Shown one piece after another: positions 5,481 through 8,434 of a stretch of 8,434 nucleotides of DNA (position 1 is the first letter of the stretch; the number at the start of each line of letters is the position of its first letter). The stretch comes from Natronohydrobacter sp. (lineage in GTDB: Bacteria > Pseudomonadota > Alphaproteobacteria > Rhodobacterales > Rhodobacteraceae). A program made the translations under genes and the position numbers. The notes under the pieces were generated by a model, which saw only the letters and a list, made by a program, of their open reading frames with translations, did not search any database and had not been told where the DNA came from. The DNA lies in NCBI GenBank assembly GCA_007118445.1, contig SKRP01000162.1, positions 1 through 8,434 on the forward strand. The letters run 5' to 3'.

Positions 5481-6575
5481 ATGAAAAGAAAACTGACCCC
5501 TCTCATGCTTGGTGTCGCAGCGCTCGGGCTGCAGGCCGGGCTGGCGCAGGCCGAGACAGTGAATGTGTTCAACTGGTCCGACTATATCACGGATGAGGTG
5601 CTGGAACAGTTCACCGCAGAAACCGGCATTGCTGTGAATTACGATGTCTATGACAGCAACGACACGCTCGAGGCGCGCTTGCTGGCGGGCTCATCGGGCT
5701 TTGATGTCGTGGTGCCGACAGCCACATTCCTGCAGCGCCAGATCGCGGCAGGCGTGTATCAGCCGCTTGATCGTGACTTGTTGCCGCATCTGGACAATAT
5801 GGACCCTGACCTGATGGCGGCTGCGGCCACACATGACCCGGATAATGAACATGCTGTTATCTATATGTGGGGCACGACCGGCATCGGCTACAATATCGAC
5901 ATGGTGGCCGAACGTCTGGGCGAGGATTTCGAGGTCGATACCTGGGATATGGTCTTTGACCCGGAAATCGCGGGCCAGCTGGCCGATTGCGGGATTTCCT
6001 GGCTGGATTCGCTGACCGATATGTACCCGGCAGCCTTTGCCTATATGGGGCTTGATCCGCAATCGACCGACGCTGCCGATTTCGAGGCCGCAACCGAGAT
6101 GATGATGGGCGTGCGCGATACTGTGCGCTATTTCCATTCGTCGCAATATATTTCGGACCTCGCCAATGGCGAAACCTGTGTCGCGGTGGGCTGGTCCGGG
6201 GATGTGCTGCAAGCGGCGGATCGTGCTGAAGAGGCCGGGCAGGGCGTGAATGTCTGGTATGCCATCCCGCGCGAAGGGGCGATGCAGTGGTTCGACATGC
6301 TGGGCATTCCGGCTGATGCGCCCAACCCCGAGAATGCGCATGCCTTCATCGATTTCATCATGCGCCCGGAAATCAGCGCGGCAATCACCAATTATGTCTG
6401 GTATCCCAATGCCAATGCGGCCGCATTTGATCTGGTGGATGAGGAAATCCGCACGGATCCTGCAATCTACCCGACCGCTGAAGTGACTGCGACCCTGTTC
6501 CCCGGTGTCACCTATGACAGCCGCACAGACAGGATGGCGACCCGGCTCTGGACGCGCGTGCGCACTGGTCAGTAA
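5481..6575 (+). CDS. potF: Periplasmic polyamine (putrescine/spermidine)-binding protein
   Basis: A 364-residue solute-binding protein of the PotF/PotD family, close to E. coli PotF in length. Residues 1-24 form a Sec signal peptide: MKRK, a hydrophobic core, and AQA before Glu25 as likely cleavage site. The mature protein opens VNVFNWSDYI, whose Trp-Ser-Asp-Tyr lines the polyamine site. VYDSNDTLEARLLAGSSGFD, YMWGTTGIGYN and YFHSSQYISDLANG are strongly PotF-like. Cys170 and Cys233 match the two cysteines that form the PotF disulfide. Gly-Trp-Ser-Gly-Asp after Cys233 keeps the ligand-binding Trp and Asp. Trp270 replaces the Phe of E. coli PotF (see findings), so spermidine rather than putrescine could be preferred. 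The start at 5481 is supported by AGGGAGA 7 nt upstream and by the signal peptide; the frame is open further left but those residues are unlike the family. It is the first gene of a pot operon, its stop lying 53 nt before potG. Confidence 0.92.
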   Translation: MKRKLTPLMLGVAALGLQAGLAQAETVNVFNWSDYITDEVLEQFTAETGIAVNYDVYDSNDTLEARLLAGSSGFDVVVPTATFLQRQIAAGVYQPLDRDLLPHLDNMDPDLMAAAATHDPDNEHAVIYMWGTTGIGYNIDMVAERLGEDFEVDTWDMVFDPEIAGQLADCGISWLDSLTDMYPAAFAYMGLDPQSTDAADFEAATEMMMGVRDTVRYFHSSQYISDLANGETCVAVGWSGDVLQAADRAEEAGQGVNVWYAIPREGAMQWFDMLGIPADAPNPENAHAFIDFIMRPEISAAITNYVWYPNANAAAFDLVDEEIRTDPAIYPTAEVTATLFPGVTYDSRTDRMATRLWTRVRTGQ

Positions 6576-6583
6576 TGGCTCTG

Positions 6584-6612
6584 CCCCTGTCCGGTTTGCG
6601 GGCAGGGGGTTT
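6584..6612 (+). promoter_or_regulatory. Hairpin between potF and potG (attenuator or mRNA stabiliser)
   Basis: CCCCTGTCCG (6584-6593), loop GTTTG, CGGGCAGGGG (6599-6608) form a 10-bp stem with a single T-G wobble, followed by GTTT. It starts 9 nt after the potF stop and ends 20 nt before the potG start. With only three T behind it, it would be a leaky terminator or a block to 3' exonucleases that keeps the potF message longer than the rest. Such stems after binding-protein genes are a known feature of ABC operons (malE-malF in E. coli); the role here is inferred. Confidence 0.55.
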
Positions 6613-6628
6613 ACATCGGGTGGGTGCC

Positions 6629-7786
6629 ATGTCCGACGCAGCGATTTCACCAGACGCAAAGCCTGCAGTGGCGGCAGAAACCAGACCCTGGCGGACCAAA
6701 GGCGCGCGCCCGTTCATTTCGGTGCGCCAGATCGTCAAGCGCTTCGGCGATTTCACGGCTGTCTCAAATGTCGATCTGGATATCTACCGCAGCGAGCTGT
6801 TTTGCCTGCTGGGCGAATCCGGCTGCGGCAAGTCCACGCTGTTGCGGATGCTGGCCGGGTTCGAGCAACCGACCAGCGGCACGATCACCATTGACGGCGA
6901 GGATATGGCCCGCGTGCCCCCCGACCGTCGCCCCACCAACATGATGTTCCAGTCCTATGCGCTGTTTCCGCATATGAGTGTGGAAAAGAACGTGGCTTAC
7001 GGGCTGCTGCGCGAGGGGCTGTCGCGCAAGGAGGCCTATGCGCGCGCAGGCGAGATGCTGCGCATGGTCAAGCTGGAGAAACAGGCGCGGCGCAAGCCGG
7101 ATCAGCTGTCAGGTGGGCAACGGCAACGGGTGGCGCTGGCGCGCGCGCTGGTCAAGAAGCCGAAACTGCTGTTGCTGGATGAACCGCTTGGCGCGCTTGA
7201 CAAGAAACTGCGCGAGGAGACCCAGTTCGAGCTGATCAAGATACAGGAATCGCTCGGCGTGACCTTTATCGTGGTCACGCATGATCAGGATGAGGCGATG
7301 ACGCTGGCCACCCGCATCGGGGTGATGAAAGACGGCATGATCGCGCAGATCGGCGAGCCGCGCGAGATTTACGAGGCCCCGAACTCGCGCTTCGTTGCGG
7401 ATTTCATTGGCACGGTCAATCTGGTTGCAGGCAAGATCGACGCGGTTGCCCCCGACCTGATGCGTATCCAGACAGACGAGCTCGGCCCCGTCCTGCTGCC
7501 GCCGCAAACGGGGTTCACGCGGGGTCAGCAGGTCTGGGGGGCCGTGCGACCCGAACGCTGGGCGCTGTCGCGCGCAAAACCCGAGAACAATCCGAACGCA
7601 TGGCGCGGCGTGGTCGAGGAATTGGGCTATATCGGCCATATGTCGCATTACCGCATCCGGCTGGACAATGGCGTGCTGATCCGCGCCAGCCAGTCGAACC
7701 GCCTGCGCGATGAAGACCCGATATCCTGGGATGAGAAGGTCTGGTTATCCGTCCAGCCTGCCGCCTTCCGGGTGCTGACCAAATGA
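6629..7786 (+). CDS. potG: Polyamine ABC transporter ATP-binding protein
   Basis: A 385-residue ATPase that powers polyamine import at the inner face of the membrane (E. coli PotG has 377). From the start at 6629, the Walker A GESGCGKST is at 62-70 with Lys68, the Q-loop Gln is 108 (FQSYALFPHMS), the signature LSGGQRQRVALARAL starts at 160, Walker B ends LLLLDEP with Asp184-Glu185, and the switch His is 218 (VTHDQDEA). The C-terminal third (about 290-385) is a TOBE-type regulatory domain, including VRPERWALS. ATG at 6575 overlaps the potF stop (TAATG) and would add 18 residues, but it has no ribosome-binding site and would translate through the 10-bp hairpin, so 6629, with a G-rich GGGTGGG just upstream, is preferred. 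The gene overlaps potH by 4 nt (ATGA). All catalytic motifs are intact. Confidence 0.92.
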   Translation: MSDAAISPDAKPAVAAETRPWRTKGARPFISVRQIVKRFGDFTAVSNVDLDIYRSELFCLLGESGCGKSTLLRMLAGFEQPTSGTITIDGEDMARVPPDRRPTNMMFQSYALFPHMSVEKNVAYGLLREGLSRKEAYARAGEMLRMVKLEKQARRKPDQLSGGQRQRVALARALVKKPKLLLLDEPLGALDKKLREETQFELIKIQESLGVTFIVVTHDQDEAMTLATRIGVMKDGMIAQIGEPREIYEAPNSRFVADFIGTVNLVAGKIDAVAPDLMRIQTDELGPVLLPPQTGFTRGQQVWGAVRPERWALSRAKPENNPNAWRGVVEELGYIGHMSHYRIRLDNGVLIRASQSNRLRDEDPISWDEKVWLSVQPAAFRVLTK

Positions 7787-8434
7787 TCCGGGCTTTCGGC
7801 AGGCTTGGGATTACCGGGCGCACGCTGGTCATCGCCATCCCGATGATCTGGCTGCTGGTGTTCTTCCTCGCGCCTTTCTTTGTGCTGGGCCGGATTTCGC
7901 TGGCCGAAGCGATCATCGCGCGCCCGCCTTTCACCCCGCTCTTCGACCGCGCGCCGGACGGGTCGCTGGAAATCATCGCGAGCTTCGAGAATTACCGCTT
8001 CCTGCTGTCGGATGCGCTCTACCGCAACGCTTATATCTCGTCGATCCGGGTGGCGCTGGTCTCGACCATCTTCGCGCTGCTGATCGGCTATCCGATCGCC
8101 TATTACATCGCCCGCGCGCCCGAGCCGAAACGCTCGATCCTGCTTCTGATGGTGATCCTGCCCTTCTGGACCAGCTTTCTGCTGCGCGTCTATGCCTGGA
8201 TGGGGTTTCTGCGCTCGAACGGGGTGATCAACAACACGCTGATGAGCCTCGGGTTCATCGACAGCCCGGTCCAGATGATGCAGACCGATTTCGCGGTCTA
8301 TATCGGCATTGTCTATACCTATCTGCCTTTCATGATCCTGCCGCTTTACGCGAATCTCACGAAGCTGGATGGCGCGCTGCTGGAAGCCGCATCTGATCTG
8401 GGCGCGTCCCCCATGACCACCTTTGTCACGGTCA
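7783..8434 (+). CDS. potH: Polyamine ABC transporter permease, first subunit; 3' end cut by window
   Basis: Inner-membrane channel subunit of the polyamine importer. 217 codons are visible; the family is about 300-317 residues, so roughly a third is missing. Hydrophobic segments are seen at about residues 14-36, 85-109, 118-140 and 171-191. FENYRFLLSDALYRNAYISS and ILPFWTSFLLRVYAWMGFLR are typical of PotH/PotB. The last visible part, LEAASDLGASPMTTFVTV (from residue 200), is the start of the EAA loop that docks on the ATPase. The start ATG overlaps the potG stop as ATGA, giving translational coupling. PotI should follow. Position after the ATPase in the order F-G-H matches E. coli potFGHI and favours PotH over PotB. 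Confidence 0.92.
   Translation, partial: MIRAFGRLGITGRTLVIAIPMIWLLVFFLAPFFVLGRISLAEAIIARPPFTPLFDRAPDGSLEIIASFENYRFLLSDALYRNAYISSIRVALVSTIFALLIGYPIAYYIARAPEPKRSILLLMVILPFWTSFLLRVYAWMGFLRSNGVINNTLMSLGFIDSPVQMMQTDFAVYIGIVYTYLPFMILPLYANLTKLDGALLEAASDLGASPMTTFVTV

Noticed and set aside
6575..6628. Longer PotG N terminus from the TAATG overlap
   Set aside because: No ribosome-binding site in the end of potF, the added residues are not family-like, and the stretch contains the 10-bp hairpin.
5691..6659. 322-codon minus-strand open frame opposite potF
   Set aside because: It lies fully antisense to a well-supported potF, has no family resemblance, and its composition is that expected of a reverse frame of GC-rich coding DNA.
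1..8434. Mobile element, CRISPR array, tRNA/rRNA gene, phage or defence module
   Set aside because: No transposase, integrase, repeat-spacer pattern, tRNA-like cloverleaf or defence-type domain was seen on either strand; gene content and base composition look uniform.

Overview
The window is chromosomal-looking, GC-rich DNA from an alphaproteobacterium, most likely a member of Rhodobacteraceae/Rhodobacterales. The evidence is the codon use (strong G/C at third positions), a sorbitol dehydrogenase and mannitol dehydrogenase pair like the one described in Rhodobacter sphaeroides, a COQ9-family gene beside rpsU, and an intergenic element (two hairpins followed by a 'CACCCCCGGAGTATTTG...AGATGAAA'-type tail) of a kind I associate with this family. 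The genus cannot be settled from sequence reading alone.

Layout. (1) Positions 2-2160, + strand: the end of a polyol-use operon, with a sorbitol/L-iditol-type short-chain dehydrogenase (5' end cut by the window) overlapping by 13 nt a long-chain mannitol 2-dehydrogenase. In R. sphaeroides the matching genes follow a polyol ABC transporter, so transporter genes are expected just left of the window. (2) Positions 2219-2510, - strand: a single-gene ribosomal protein S21 unit with its own intrinsic terminator and a Shine-Dalgarno embedded in a small hairpin that abuts the start codon. (3) Positions 2631-5325, + strand: a COQ9-like ubiquinone-biosynthesis protein, a fold-type IV (branched-chain-type) aminotransferase and a PIG3-type NAD(P)H:quinone oxidoreductase. 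The last two are separated by the double-hairpin repeat. (4) Positions 5481-8434, + strand: the start of a polyamine ABC importer operon, potF (periplasmic binding protein), potG (ATPase) and potH (permease, cut by the right edge). potI is expected next.

How the genes work together. The left operon would oxidise sorbitol and mannitol to fructose in the cytoplasm. The right operon would import putrescine or spermidine: PotF captures it in the periplasm, PotH with the expected PotI forms the channel, and PotG hydrolyses ATP. A 10-bp hairpin between potF and potG probably gives more binding protein than ATPase and permease. The middle genes (rpsU, coq9, aminotransferase, quinone oxidoreductase) are housekeeping or metabolic, with no clear shared pathway apart from a quinone theme.

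I see no tRNA, rRNA, CRISPR array, transposase, phage gene or toxin-antitoxin pair, and no wholly new system. The points most worth checking are small regulatory structures (the rpsU start hairpin, the double-hairpin repeat, the potF-potG hairpin) and two residue-level oddities: a Cys in the Val-Asp-Arg signature of the mannitol dehydrogenase, and a Trp at the substrate-selecting position of the PotF-like protein.
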